This document shows positions 50,161 through 62,480 of a DNA stretch of 64,000 bases, piece after piece (positions within the stretch are counted from its first letter, which is position 1; each line of letters begins with the position of its first letter). The position numbers were made by a program, and so were the translations under genes. The DNA comes from Channa striata (lineage: Eukaryota; Chordata; Actinopteri; Anabantiformes; Channidae). The DNA is taken from NCBI GenBank assembly GCA_033026295.1, contig CM065171.1, positions 1,364,001 through 1,428,000 on the forward strand. Reading direction: 5' to 3'. The notes below the pieces were generated by a model, which saw only the letters and a list, made by a program, of their open reading frames with translations, did not search any database and had not been told where the DNA came from.

Positions 50161-51278
50161 CATTTTAAACCGATATTTTGTTTGCTCTGGTTCAAATCAT
50201 TGGACCAGTTCAATTTAACTTTCAGACAAATCCAAGCAAACCAAAATGTATCACTACAAATCACATGAGAAACGCCTTGTCTGCTTTTTGGTTAGATGGA
50301 TTTGGAGCAGGAACAAGAAAGTAAACACAGGAAGAAGCTCCTGTATCGCACTGGCGAATATTTCGATAAGCCAAAAATTATGCTGCAACTCGGAACAGCT
50401 GCACAAGAGCAACAGCGATTATGTCAGCAATAAACCAAGCAAAACTCTGACTTTGTACAGATAATGTGATGTCCACAAGCCCTTTAGCAAAAAATCTGCT
50501 CATTTGGGTTTGGCTCTCATCACAAACCCACCACACACGAATCCCAGTGCTGTCCTTTCAGTCTGTACCTCGGTGCAATTGCTGTGTTCACACTTGTCCA
50601 AACAAATCACACCAAGGAGAAAAGTGAAAAGTTTGATTTAACCGAATTCAAATGGCAGGTTTTATTTCCTTTATTTCAGCACTCTAACAGGCTGGTAACC
50701 CAGAAAGGGCAATAATACAGTTTGGATCCAGCAAACTATGACCATTGACTGGATGAGCGATTTAGAGCCTTTGCCTAAATACGTGGTATTTTGTATTTCT
50801 GTTTTCTGGCAGGTGGACTGGTGGACACTGTTCTTAAAATCTTTTTCATGACATTTTCTCTGCTTAATTGAGCAGAGACAAAAAGACACATAGTGAATTT
50901 TTCCAGTTCTGGGTAGCGCAACTATTTGGCCACTGCAGCACCAGACTGCATCACACTGTTAACGGATCCTCTATGAATAATTACATGAAGACAAATTACA
51001 GGAAAAATGGCTTGCTCATAAATCGAGTGAAGACCTAGCAAAACAGCCATGGTTTTAAATAATGGGTACTTGACATCACTGTGCTTGGTAAATTCCTCAC
51101 ATTATGAGGAATAATGTTTTCCTTATTTTCTGAATATACGGAAGTCTTTAATATAGATAAAAGTCAATTTTAGCATGTTAAAAGCAGTCCTAACTATGAG
51201 ACTGAGGAAGTTATTAATCCTTCTGCTGCTTCCTGTAAAAACTTATAGAGCTGTCAGCTATTTATGAGAGCAACAGTG

Positions 51279-51301
51279 ACACACACACACACACACACAC
51301 A
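51279..51301. repeat. (CA)n microsatellite
   Basis: About 11 CA units. Confidence 0.95.
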
Positions 51302-51881
51302 AACTCTCTCAAACTCAAACAAAGAAAGAGAAAGACAAAGTGATGCGGGTGGCCCACACATTCACTGTATCTGGGGGTCTGATGAGTACAAGCTATAGAA
51401 TGAACATCAAACGGAAGAGAGGGAAAGGGAGGAAGAGTGTAAAGGAGAGCCACATGGGGAAGGGTTGAAAACGTAGGAGCAGGATAAAAGGTGAGAGGAG
51501 GGATGAGAGAGAAATAAATGATGGAGACGGTGGTTGAGACCCCTGGGGAGGGACAACAATAGTGTGAATGGAGGAAATGAGTCCTGGCACCTGCTGGGCT
51601 AATCATGAGGATACAGAGGAACACTGTAGCTCTGTTCTCTCTAATGAAGCTCAAAATAGACACATACTGTGTCTATAGATGTGAGGACCGCTGTGCACGG
51701 TCTACTCTCTAAGCATTTACACATTAAATAAGAGATTCTCTAGTCTGCTCCAATTTCTGTATTACAGTTGAGTGAAAAAGTTCTCACACCCTTTGAAATG
51801 GAAAAAAGAGTAAACCAACACAATATTTAATTCACATTGAATAAGCACAAATTTTTCTTTGTAATAAGAAGAGAAAAAAAC

Positions 51882-52360
51882 AATTCCCCACCCGCCCCTT
51901 CCTTCTTTGGGGCGGTCTTTTTCCTTCCTTCAAGCTCGGGTCCTCTGCCTGGTGTCCTGTGCAGTATCTTAGCTGTTCCGACCACTAAACTCTTCTGGAC
52001 AGAGAACTCAGATGTTGTTCTTGGAATCTGCTGGGGCCACTCTCCCAGTTTGGGGGTCACAGCCCCCAGTGTTCCTATCACCACGGGTCCCACTTGTTCC
52101 ACATCTTTCGTAACTCTTCTTTCAGCCCTCGGTATTTCTCGAGCTTCTCGTGTTCCTCCTTTTTTCTGATATTGCTGTCGCTTGGAATTACTACATCTGT
52201 CGACAACTACTATGTCTGGTTGTTTGGTCATTACCCGTTTATCAGTCTGTTTCTGGAAGTCCCACAGGATCTCAGCTCTGTCATTCTCAACCACCTTTGG
52301 AGGTGTGACCCATTTTGACTTTGGGACACTGGATATTGACCATGCCCAGGAATAGAACCC
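51882..52360 (-). mobile_element. LINE C-terminal fragment, R2-annotated fish family (minus)
   Basis: From about 52330 downward the minus strand reads VPKSKWVTPPKVVENDRAEI, LWDFQKQTDKRVMTKQPDIV, then a VVDRCSNSKRQQYQKK block, PVVIGTLGAVTPKLGEWPQQ, IPRTTSEFSVQKS and GTAKILHRT. It ends in a 3' tail containing GGTGGGGAATTG. This is the C-terminal portion of a LINE polyprotein that database annotators often label type-1 retrotransposable element R2. The core stretch is open but the C-terminal end is altered. The RT domain is missing, so the copy is 5' truncated at the microsatellite. Confidence 0.8.
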
Positions 52361-52431
52361 AGTCCTAATATATATGTATATGTATATGTGTATATGTCTA
52401 TATACACACACGCACACACACACACACGCAA
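52361..52431. repeat. (TATG)n/(CA)n microsatellite at a LINE-LINE junction
   Basis: TATATATGTATATGTATATG followed by CACACACGCACACACAC units, exactly between a minus-strand and a plus-strand copy of one LINE family. Confidence 0.9.
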
Positions 52432-53436
52432 AAGCTATGGCAAGGGGGAGCCAGGATGACAGGTTTATCATCACCATCCCCACAATCTGAGATTGGGATC
52501 CAAGCCCGAACAATAATAAATAATCAGCTTAATGTGAGAGCAGCTGGCCTGAGATTAACGATCATGAATAAGATGCACACCTCGAACCCCGTGGCCAATT
52601 ATCAAGAATAAGTGAAGTGCCTTCTGAAGGTCAGCACCAGACCATGACATGACACAGCATTATGAGCAATCCCAACTATGACCATTACTGAGACCAACAC
52701 GTTGATATATATCACCGCAACCGTGATCCTCAGGGATACCTGGCTACCTGGCTGAAGAGATACTGTACTGGCAGTGGCAGGGTAATAACATGAGAACAGA
52801 CCCGCCAAGGCTGGAAACTGAAGAATACTGGAACGGCATATGGGATAAGGAGGCATCACATAAAAGTAATGCCCAGTGACTGGTGGACTAGAGAGAGGAG
52901 AATAGCAACCTTCCTAAACAAGATCAAGTAATCATCACAATGACAGACATCCACGAGAAGGTCTCAAGTATGAAGAGCTGGACAGCACCAGACCATGACA
53001 CGACACAAGTACCTTGGGATTCCACAGGTAACAATGAAGAGGCTGGAAGGAAAGCAGCAACCACTAAGTACCTCTAAAGAGTGAGGCAAGTCCTGAGAAG
53101 TGGCTTATATAAAAAAAAAAGTCCTACCAGCGGCTGCACAAAGCTGGACTGAAGATGTCCCCGAGACAATCCAGCAAGCAACAGTGGGGTGCAAGATGTA
53201 AGCAGACAGGGCATACATGGAATGCCATAACAAGTGTACCGAAACATCTGTGCTGAGTTCAGACTAAAAGTCTGCGCCAGCAGATTCCAGTAGCAACATC
53301 TGAGATCTCTGTCAATCCTAGGAACACCTAAGCTACTGAACAGGACCCTCAAGCTCCCAGGCCTTTGGTAGACAACCTGAGCTTGAAGGAAGGAATAAGA
53401 CCGCCCCAAAACAGGGGCGAGTGAGGAATCAACATC
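52432..53436 (+). mobile_element. Internally deleted LINE, R2-annotated fish family (plus)
   Basis: Plus-strand frames give ARGSQDDRFIITIPTI, AAGLRLTIMNKMHTSNPVAN, later VSSMKSWTAPDHD (the family's pre-RT MKSWTAPGPDM region), KYLGIPQ near 53010, ETIQQATVGCKM and ADRAYMECHNK near 53160-53230, and a VYRNICAE-like block. It ends in the shared AAGCTCCCAGGCCTTTGGTA and GGGGCGAGTGAGGAAT tail. Motifs appear in family order, but they fit in one kilobase, so large internal parts including the RT core are deleted. Frameshifts and stops throughout. It faces 5' to 5' with the copy at 51882-52360. Confidence 0.75.
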
Positions 53437-53554
53437 AGATCCAACATACCCAATGCAAAGCAGTGTGCTGACAAAGCAAAACTGAAAACGGCTTTTAAAG
53501 GGCCCTAAAAAAAAAATAATAAATGTTTACAAAGTAGAAGAGGAATCTAAAAAT

Positions 53555-53990
53555 ATTTCAGAGTAGTTAGGGAAACCAGTACCAACTGCAAAGATCATAA
53601 TCCAGAAATGGAAGAAATACGCTAAGAAGTCGATGACTAAAAAAACAAACAAACAAAAAAAAAAAAATACTGAAAGCATCGCAAAGAAACTTGCCCAAGA
53701 ACTCCGAGAAATCCATAACATCAGCAGGGGACCTGATAAAGTCCTTAGAGGTGGAATAAAAGTCCACATCTTCTCAGTCAAGTGTAGTCAGCACAGGTCT
53801 GGACTGTTTGGGGTAAAAGGACACAGGAAGCTGTTTCTTCCTTTAAGACATAAGGAAACATGGTTGTATATGATAAGAAGCTTGTGAACAAAACCAAAAA
53901 AAAGAGTTCTGGAACAAGAATCAGCGTCCTACACAGGTCCTGTTTTGGAAACCCACTCCTGCCTAGCACCGGCAAAGCTCAGTACTGGAC
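53555..53990 (+). mobile_element. Tc1-like transposase relic
   Basis: The plus strand reads a KIIIQKWKKYAKKS segment (compare TIIQKWKKYGT of Tc1 transposases). Past an A-rich interruption at 53640-53668 it reads KKLAQELREIHNISRG and GLFGVKGHRKLFLPLRHKET, which parallel the second DNA-binding helix and the GHRARKKPLLS-RHK-linker. No catalytic DDE block could be read. Eroded. Confidence 0.5.
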
Positions 53991-54269
53991 TCGACCATTA
54001 CCCCCACTTATCTGGAATTCAAACCTGACTTGTTGATGTACAGTAAGACCTGCGACCCTACTCAAACCCATAGCAAAAGCTAACTGTATTTAAAATCATA
54101 CACAAGTCAGCCACAATACAAACCTCAACTCTGATCTCCAACTACGTACCCTCCATAAGCGGCAAGTTGTAATGCATTACAACAATCTCAAAGCGAGGCC
54201 TTTGAAACAATGGGACGATGAAGGAATCTAACATCTTCTTCCATTTTCACATTAAATGTTGCTTCTGTG

Positions 54270-54335
54270 TACAGTGACTTTGAGTGACCTGAAAGGTGCT
54301 TATAAATCAAATGTATTATTATTATTATTATAAAT
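54270..54335 (+). mobile_element. LINE-type 3' tail with (ATT)n
   Basis: GTGACTTTGAGTGACCTGAA, AGGTGCTTATAAATCAAATG and (TATTAT)n match the 3' tail of many fish LINEs (AAGGCGCTTATAAATAAA followed by ATT repeats). No coding part was recognised directly upstream. Confidence 0.45.
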
Positions 54336-54401
54336 AAACTTTTTATTTGAAAGAAAAGACGCAGAACCAAGACAGTAAGAGTTTATATACTTAGCTGTAT
54401 A

Positions 54402-54441
54402 TATGTATGTGTGTTTGTGTATGTATGTATGTATATGTGTG

Positions 54442-54525
<84 letters not shown>

Positions 54526-54615
54526 CACATATACATACACGTATATGCACGTATATATACATAAACACACACACACACACACACATATATATGCATATAC
54601 ACACATATATATACA
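54402..54615. repeat. Compound microsatellite with a long (AT)n array
   Basis: TATG/TGTA units, an uninterrupted (AT)n from about 54446 to 54521, then ACATACAC/CGTATATG units, (CA)n and TATATA. All overlapping frames are repeat translations. Confidence 0.98.
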
Positions 54616-55005
54616 GATAAATAAGGCTAAGCTAGGTTAACCACAAGCCATCTCTCCAATTCTACATTTTATTCTGGACAAATATGGAATGAATTAGCAG
54701 CACTCAATAAAGCAATCACAGACCCAGCAGTCTGGTAAACACCATCATGACCTCACCCAGCTCATCCTCTATTTCTCCGCTCACAGCCAGGCTCCAACCT
54801 TTAACTAACACCTCGCAGATGGAAGTGACGTCTAATACTGTAGAGCATTCACACAGAACATTCCTCATCTATTTTAGGGACGATGTGCACCTCATAAAAA
54901 CCCAAACACACACACACAAACATCTCTGTAGGCTTTCGCAGGTGCTCTCTGTACAGAGAAGTACAATAAAAGAACACATCACAAAACAACTGTGCTCGAG
55001 CGATG

Positions 55006-55150
55006 ACATTTACATTACATTTACATTTAGTCATTTGGCAGACGCTTTTATCCAAAGCGACTTACAGGCAAGCAATAAAATCTAAGTTAAGGAGAAAAAC
55101 ATCAAAGTAAAGTGCTATAAAAGAAGTGTTACAGTTTCATGAGATGCAAG
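55006..55150. repeat. Widespread fish interspersed repeat (CATTTAGTCATTTGGCAGACG)
   Basis: TTACATTTAGTCATTTGGCA, GACGCTTTTATCCAAAGCGA and CTTACAGGCAAGCAATAAAA form a motif repeated across teleost genomes. Its right part (GCAATAAAATCTAAGTTAAG, GAGAAAAACATC) recurs at 63538-63580 with few changes. Confidence 0.7.
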
Positions 55151-55849
55151 TAGAGAAAAAAGGAAGAAATGGAAGACTGATGACTGTGAACAACCTTTCC
55201 CCTGTCTCTGGGCGCGATCAGCCAGATTTAGTTTTACTCTCATACAGGAAGGAAGGAAACGCACACTTGTTCTCATCACCCTCCCATTCACTGACCCAAA
55301 CAGAAACAATTAGGAGTGAAATCTCCTAAGACCCCTTGTTGAGTAATACAACCCACCACTTAACAAGGGTCCTTACAGGTCAGCGGGCACGGGAATGCAA
55401 AGTATGCCCGTTCATATTCACGCTTCATGATTGGTATTACTGGCCCTTTTTAGAACACAGAACTGGCATTTTTATAGCTGCCTCGGGTTAAGAATTTTTT
55501 CCTTTCATATTGCTTTAGCAGTAGCAGGTTTTAAGAAACGTCACAAGTCCCCTTCCTTAAATAAAAAATTCTGAAATGTGTGTACCATTTCTGATCTGTT
55601 ACTTTAAAGTTTTGGTTTGGTAACATTTAGAAGCCTGAAACTCTTTGGTTAAGTGTAGAAAACGTTAACAGTGTGGACTGACTAAGCTGCTTTGCTTGCT
55701 GAACAGGTCACCCATATAAAAGATGATTTAATCAGCTGGCCAGTATTAGTTCCTACCTTTGGTTGTCAAACACCCAATATCTCATAGCAGAGTTATTATG
55801 TGCAGGAAATTGACAGCCTCCTATTTTTTGGACACCAAAGTTAGGTTTG

Positions 55850-56035
55850 ATGTCCACCCTGGACAGGTCTCCAGTCTATCTCAGGGCCAACACAGAGACG
55901 TACACAGACAGACAAACATTCACACATATCAGCCATTTTGAGTCACCAGTTCACCTAACATGCATGTCTTTGGACTGTGGGAGTTCTACTGAGCCTGCTG
56001 GCATGTGGAGCGGTGACCTTCTGAACCAAATGCTA
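55850..56035 (-). mobile_element. tRNA-derived SINE fragment (antisense)
   Basis: GTCCACCCTGGACAGGTCTC, CAGTCTATCTCAGGGCCAAC, ACAGACAGACAAACATTCAC, AGTCACCAGTTCACCTAACA and TGCATGTCTTTGGACTGTGG are the reverse complement of the SINE body also seen at 13471-13762. The right end, near GTGACCTTCTGAACC, may be a decayed B box. Confidence 0.75.
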
Positions 56036-57693
56036 TGATGCTGACAGCAATTGATAAGGCTCACTGACTGACATGTTAACATCCAAAGCAGATTAACAGG
56101 TAGGACTAAGCTGTTTGCCAATTACATGCTGGTCTCAAATATAATTCAAAATGAGGAAAATAAACTATTTAATGGTTTTAAGAATATAACATAGCCTGTT
56201 GTGAATAATGAAAGGTTTTGCTAAGTATACGAAATGCAAAACACAGAAGAGTACATGTTCTGAAATGAATATCAATAAATGACAATCATTAAAAAATCTA
56301 AACTGCCCTAAAGAATTATCCAGAGATCTCGGATCAGGTGGTACAAATCTGACAGATGACAACTAAAATGATTAAAACAATCTGAGGTACTGTTTGAAAT
56401 GTTAACAAGCTTTCCTTATATATTGTGTCTTGTTTTGTGCAGTAAATGCACATGTAAAATTAAACAGTTTTTGTACAAAACATTTGCAACACCTACAATT
56501 TAGTTTATGTCCAACTTTTGAATCAGATGATGTGATAGTTAACAAAAGTTATCAGGGTCAAACATGTGCATGGTCCAACCCCATCATCGGTCCAGTAATA
56601 CTTACATAAATTGTTTTTTACGTTACAAACAGGAACGGTATTATTAGTGGAATGATATTACATTTAGCATACTTTGAGAGTAAAATGTAAATTGTATGAA
56701 AAGGCGGTACCTTTTTATGGCAGACATTACTACAGCACATTAGATGCATTTATTTATCATTTATCTTGATGTCATATGGATCTTAGTGGTTCCTAAACAG
56801 ACATTTGTGTTAGTGTGGATTTTTCCAGCTATCACGTGGCTGAAAACATTTTTTAAATCCTTTTGCTCTACTTTCTAAGTGTGGCTCATACTACCATAGG
56901 ACAAAACAATCAAATGATGGCTCTCAGCAGCTGCCTCATCTAGGTTTAAGAAACAAACTCAATCTTTCTGTCTTATCTTATTATTTGTGCCTCATGGAAC
57001 TGAGACACTTCTTCTCATAGCACTTTGCTTTAATTTTTTCTCCTTGACTTGGAATATTTGCTTTCCTTGTACCGCACCTATGTCTCACTCTGGCTTAAAG
57101 CATGTAGAGAACATCTAAATGTAAATGTAACGCCCCCCAACAACTTAATGAATCCCAAAATAAAAGGAGTGTTTGACCACAGTGACAGATGTCTGTGCTT
57201 GACAATGTTTTCCAAAGCATGGCTGAGGTCAGCATGCCTACATGTAGCTGCTCCATCTCCCTGCCATATTTGGCTTCTTTTACAGTACAGAAGCAAAAAA
57301 TATTAATGGCCGAAGGCGTTTCTGCACTGGCACTGGCTGCAGTCCAGTCAGCTACAACCTGAAGAGGGACACAATCCAGTCCCACACATCCAGGCACCCA
57401 CTGATGAAATCCTCTTCTTTCTCCTGAGCTCTACACCTCCTGTGGGCTTCAACCAAACAAGGTGATGTGTGGCATTGTAAAAAAAAAAACTCCTTGGGGA
57501 CTGATCTGATTAAGTAACAACATAATTATACGTTTATCATATGCAATCAGTGATTGTAACTGATGCATAAACTAAACAAGCCGTATTTGATTTTCTATTT
57601 GATTTGTACCTCAAAAGCAGAGGTGGACAGCCTCCACTAAACTGAATCACCACAAGAATGTTCCAGCTATTATGGGATCTGAGGGCTGAGGAA

Positions 57694-57695
<2 letters not shown>

Positions 57696-57745
<50 letters not shown>
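57696..57745. repeat. (TG)n microsatellite
   Basis: A perfect run of about 25 TG units. Confidence 0.98.
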
Positions 57746-57747
<2 letters not shown>

Positions 57748-60700
57748 GGGGTGACGAATGGCAAAGTGAGTACCAGTGTGAGCAGATTGAGGTCCAGTTT
57801 TTTCGGGTGAGGTGAGGAGACGTTGACAAAGCGAGAAAAGTGCTCACTTCCTCCCACGCCTTTAAAGGGCTGCTTGAAGGTGAAGGGCTATGTCAATAAG
57901 CGCTCTTAATATTATGGCCATACGAATGCATCTGTGTTCATGCATATGTGACTGTGTAGGGGGCTGAGGAGGCTGAGAAATGAAAGCAAATGTTTGGTTG
58001 CTAACGGTGATCAGATACGCATGTCAGGACATCATCCGCAGTAAGAACAAGTCAAGGGAGGCAAGCGCAGCAGAAAGAAGGAGGACAAAGGATCCAGTTG
58101 GCTCGAGTCGACCAGATGAGTCCAACAGGTGCAGAATTTACTCACCGGGGTAATAGGCCGTGTAATGGATGTCCAAGCATTACCACAGGGTCTGCTGCTG
58201 TCATGGACATAATCTACTATGCAGCACTAAGCAGATAAGACAATACGATGCCTATGTATGTAGCCAGCTAACATTTGGACATCTTAGTGTGTTTCCAGTA
58301 CATGGACTTTATGTCTGACGAGCTGTGGGAAAAATACGTTGCCTGTGCAGCACATTAGCATTAAGGCTTTTGGTACAGAACATAAATAAACAGCTATTTC
58401 CCAGGCATTGCTTCAGTTGCAGGGACAGGACAAATAACGAGCTGCTGAAATGCCCCCTTTAATCAGACTAGTTTGTTGTTACAAGCACAGCGATTGTATT
58501 TGCCTCTCTGAAAAGGCTAAATGCAGCCTAATGGAAGAGCTCCACGAAACACAGGCAGAGAAGGTTTCTGACTTTCCTTTGTTGTTGAGCAAACGTTCGT
58601 CAGTCAGTGCATTGCAATTATCATGTCCCAGCTCCGCACTGGCAACAGTGTGTGTGTTTATCACTCAGCACCTAATAATGAAATGCGGCGTAAAAAGGGG
58701 AAAACACTCACTCTCCAACACAAGGACAGTAAAAGGCCAGATATGAAGAAGCATATGTACATATCGCACTATGGTACTGTGCAGTATGGCAGTTCGACCT
58801 CCGTCTAGATTAAAACGAGTGTAGTCAGACGACTCTGAACAAGAGAAGAAGAAACAGCGCGCGAGGTGTGGTTCAGCGCTGGACGTTGTTTATATCAAGA
58901 ATAAGAAGGTTGGAGTTATGGCTGTGTCACGGAACAAGAACAACAATAATCGGACTAATCCAGACCAAAAGCTCTGAAAAAAGCCGCACTGCCACCAGCT
59001 GTTTGGGTACTGATATAACAGCAGCTCCACCAAAGTTCTGTTTCCTCCGTACAAAATGTGGAAAAGCTGCAGTTTAGGAGAATAAAAATGCACTTTCACT
59101 GTGGACAGACAGTAAAACTGGAAAGAAAAAAAGGCGTTGTTTCAGATTTAATGTAGATATAAACGCACTTCTCACTGTACAGTAAAATGCTGTTGGTATC
59201 CCGTCACTGAAAAACTTCTTGACTGAGCATATGATATAGATATGCACTGATTTGATTGGCATAAAAAGAGTGAACATGAGAACCAATCAAAGATAACACT
59301 TTCATCTCATACTGCCAAATGTATAGAGCCTATCAGCGTGTAGACGCAGCTCATAACACAACATAGCCTTGTTAATGTTTGTCCTCAAATTTTCCCCAGC
59401 AGCTCTGCTGAGCCATGAAAAGCTGACATTACTCGAGAGGGAGAAGACTATGTTAATAATTAATCAGTACAGTACATAATATTCCATATCATATAAATGT
59501 TCATATTCCTCATTTACATGAGTTTGTACAAATCATCAAAAAAACAAGGGATCTGCCTGTTTGCTCGTATTTGAAGCCACATCCTTCTTGTAACCACCTA
59601 CCTGTAACTCTTTAGACCTGTGCCCCAGTGACTTCCTGCAATCTTGTAAGGTTGCTAGGTAACAAAATTTATTTTGCTGTACTGCTCTTCTCAGTGGTCA
59701 GAAGAGGTATAAGCTGATTTACCTTAAATGTGCACTATAAAACCCGGTTCATGTGAACTACATTAAGACCTTCAAAATACGAGTATTATTACTACAACAC
59801 ACACACACACTCACACACATACGATGTAGCTCCATGATTCATTCCCAGTGCAGCTGCTGTGAGTTATCTGGTCAGACAGGCAGTACTGGGGGAACACACA
59901 GAGGATAATGGAGTGCCCAATGAGACGCTGCAGCCATGGCTGAGACTTAGCACAGCGCACCGCAGGCACAGCTCCACAAGTTACTTTAGAGAGCGAGCAG
60001 AGACCCCCATTAAGGAGTAGAGGACAGCAGAGGCATAATAATCAGGCCAGAAGATTGTCAGTGATTCCCCAGGCCGGCTGACGAAACACGGAGGTGGGAA
60101 GGATAAAGGCTCACAGCAGATAGCCGACTGTTAAGGTGCTACTGAAAAGGATATTAAAGTCCTGATTGCCATAGTGGAACTTTTCCCAAAACTTCTCACA
60201 CAGCTGACTTTTATTACTGAGAAGAACCTATACAGCCAGACAGTGTGGGTCATGAGAAAGAAACGGAAAAACACCGTGTACTGCAAATGTTCACTACAGA
60301 TTAAAGAATGCGATTTAAAACAAACATGAAATAGGTCCATGTGTGTACAGAAGATTATTACATAAAAAAAGAAAGCAGAAAAAATGTATTTCTGCTCAAA
60401 GCAAAAGCACAATTTGCTTTGATTTAAGTCGTTTAGAATAACAGAAATCAGATCTCCCAGTCATCCGGCCTGGTCCTGGGTTAACTGAACAGATGCAGTT
60501 CAACTGAAACTGTGCAGGAGGCCGGTTGAGCTTGAGATCAGTGTGAGTTTGGATGGACTATGTGAAGTACCAGCTGAGCAAAAGATAGTCACTGGATCAT
60601 TTTTGATGAGACAAGTATTTGAGATTGGGAGAGAAGAACCCAGGCTTTGACCAGAGATGCTGCATTGTCATTCTTGCATATGTTGCAACTGTTGTTTACA

Positions 60701-61039
60701 ATTAGTGGAATTATTCATTCATTTTGTTAAATAAAAAACAAAAATATACAAAACAACACTTTTTAATTGTTTCTAAAAGTAGACACAATAATTTCCGATT
60801 TTGTGCAAAAAAGCTGAAAATTCCCATTCTATTTTTATTTTAGTACACTCCGGTTGAACCTGGTCCTTAACCACGTATTTGGAGTTGTAAATAAGCCCAT
60901 ATTTGTTCCAGAAAGTCATAGTCGTGTAATTCAACCCTGGGTTAAAGGGAACCCCTGCTCTTGAGTGTGTCTTAACAGAGACAGGGCGACTGTGGATGAC
61001 GGGCTAAAGCCGTTATCTGTTAATTTTTGGTCGTTTATT

Positions 61040-61192
61040 TCCTGCCTCCTGCCGTCACGTGTCAAACTGAGCCCAAACTTAGTTTCTCCTAGTGAGTGTT
61101 GGCCAGCTGCATCATCGTGTAAAGTGTGAATGGGCGAATGAAAAACAGTGCAAAGCACTTTGGGTCCCACTAAGGTAGAAAAGTGCAGAACA
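61040..61192 (+). mobile_element. SINE 3' body (same family as 33475-33668)
   Basis: ACTGAGCCCAAACTTAGTTT, CTCCTAGTGAGTGTTGGCCA, GCTGCATCATCGTG, GTGTGAATGGGCGAATG and GCAAAGCACTTTGGGTCCC follow the family through to its 3' AAGCGCTTTG region. The head is missing. Confidence 0.75.
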
Positions 61193-62332
61193 TTTAGATC
61201 ACATACACTTAATTAAACCATCTGTCTCACTGGCAGATTCTCTTTAACGAAGCCAGATTTTGCTTTTGAAACTCCACCAACGTGTGGTCAGGAGCCCATC
61301 CGGACCAATCAAGAGTTCAACCAGACGGCTTCTGGTCTGTCTGTCACTTCCAGGATGTGCTGCTGATGCCTGATGAAAAGGTTAAAGAAGAATGAGTGGG
61401 GTGGTTTTTGATTTCAACACAAAAAATATTACAAATATTTGTTTTTGTTTTTGATTAATACATGATTTTTTTTTTCATTTCTGGATTATTATTATTTTTT
61501 GTTTGTGCGTGTTTTTTGTTCTTGTAAACCAAAGGATCAAAGGACAAAAATATTGGGGAAGACAAAGTGAGGAAGACAAATTGATATTTCCGGCTTCTGG
61601 CTTCTGATGGCCTGAACAGCGGTAGGTACAGCAGTGGGCGAGCCTGCGACACTCGAGGACCAGGGTTTACTGCCTCTGCAATAGACAGTTTGGCTCTGAG
61701 TGCTTCCTAAATGAGCTCCATAGACATGGAGGGAACCTTGGTAGAGATCTAGGATGAGGGAGAGCTTTCAAATCAGAGTGAAAGGCTGCACATTACGTGA
61801 ATAAATCCTTTGTTGCTGACATTCACCCTACGCGAGAACAGTTCTTACTAAGGATGCAGCGTGTGTGTGTGTTTGTGTGTAAGCCTTACTGGATCCACTC
61901 TCTGCTCTGTTTACCACTCGACTGCTTTGAAGACGCAATTTTGGCAAAGTGAATCTAACAAGGCCCAAAAATATCCTGAATGAGTTGTTAACCAGCATCA
62001 GCCAATAGGCTTCTTGATTTAGTCAAATTAATGACAGCTATAATGAGACTGCTTTATCATACTGTGTGAGCAAAGCACTTGAAATATGAAGATAAAATAT
62101 TAACATCTACTGGAGTCTAAGCATATGCAAAGACGCCAAGAACACTACATCTGCTGCTTCACCCACTCTGAGAAGCAGGAGTTTCGTGGAAAGACAGCGT
62201 ACGTTTTCAGTCCATCTGAGACTGCACCTTACTACAAGATCTTTCGAGCTGGACCTCACAGCCTGGATACTGTAAGAAGAATGCAATGGGCTGTTTGGTT
62301 TTCCTACGTAACTCCTCCTGTGCATGAGCATG

Positions 62333-62480
62333 GGTGGCTGTGACCACCGGATCAGTGGTTTGATCCCGGTACCCCCTTGATACGTGTTGAAGTGTCCTTG
62401 AGCAAGCCACTGGATCCCAAGTTGGTCCCGGTGGGCTAAATGAGCACCCTGTATGGCAGCTCATCTGCAGGGCAGTGTAA
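62333..62480 (+). mobile_element. tRNA-derived SINE with B box
   Basis: A B-box-like GTTTGATCCCGG at about 62359 is followed by GTTGAAGTGTCCTTGAGCAA, GCCACTGGATCCCAAGTTGG, TCCCGGTGGGCTAAATGAGC and ACCCTGTATGGCAGCTCATC. This is the same broad SINE type as 33475-33668 but another variant. It stops at GGGCAGTGTAA, before the usual AAGCGCTTTG. Confidence 0.75.

Noticed and set aside
51765..51800. GAGTGAAAAAGTTCTCACACCC, similar to a transposon terminal repeat
   Set aside because: Single short match without a partner end.
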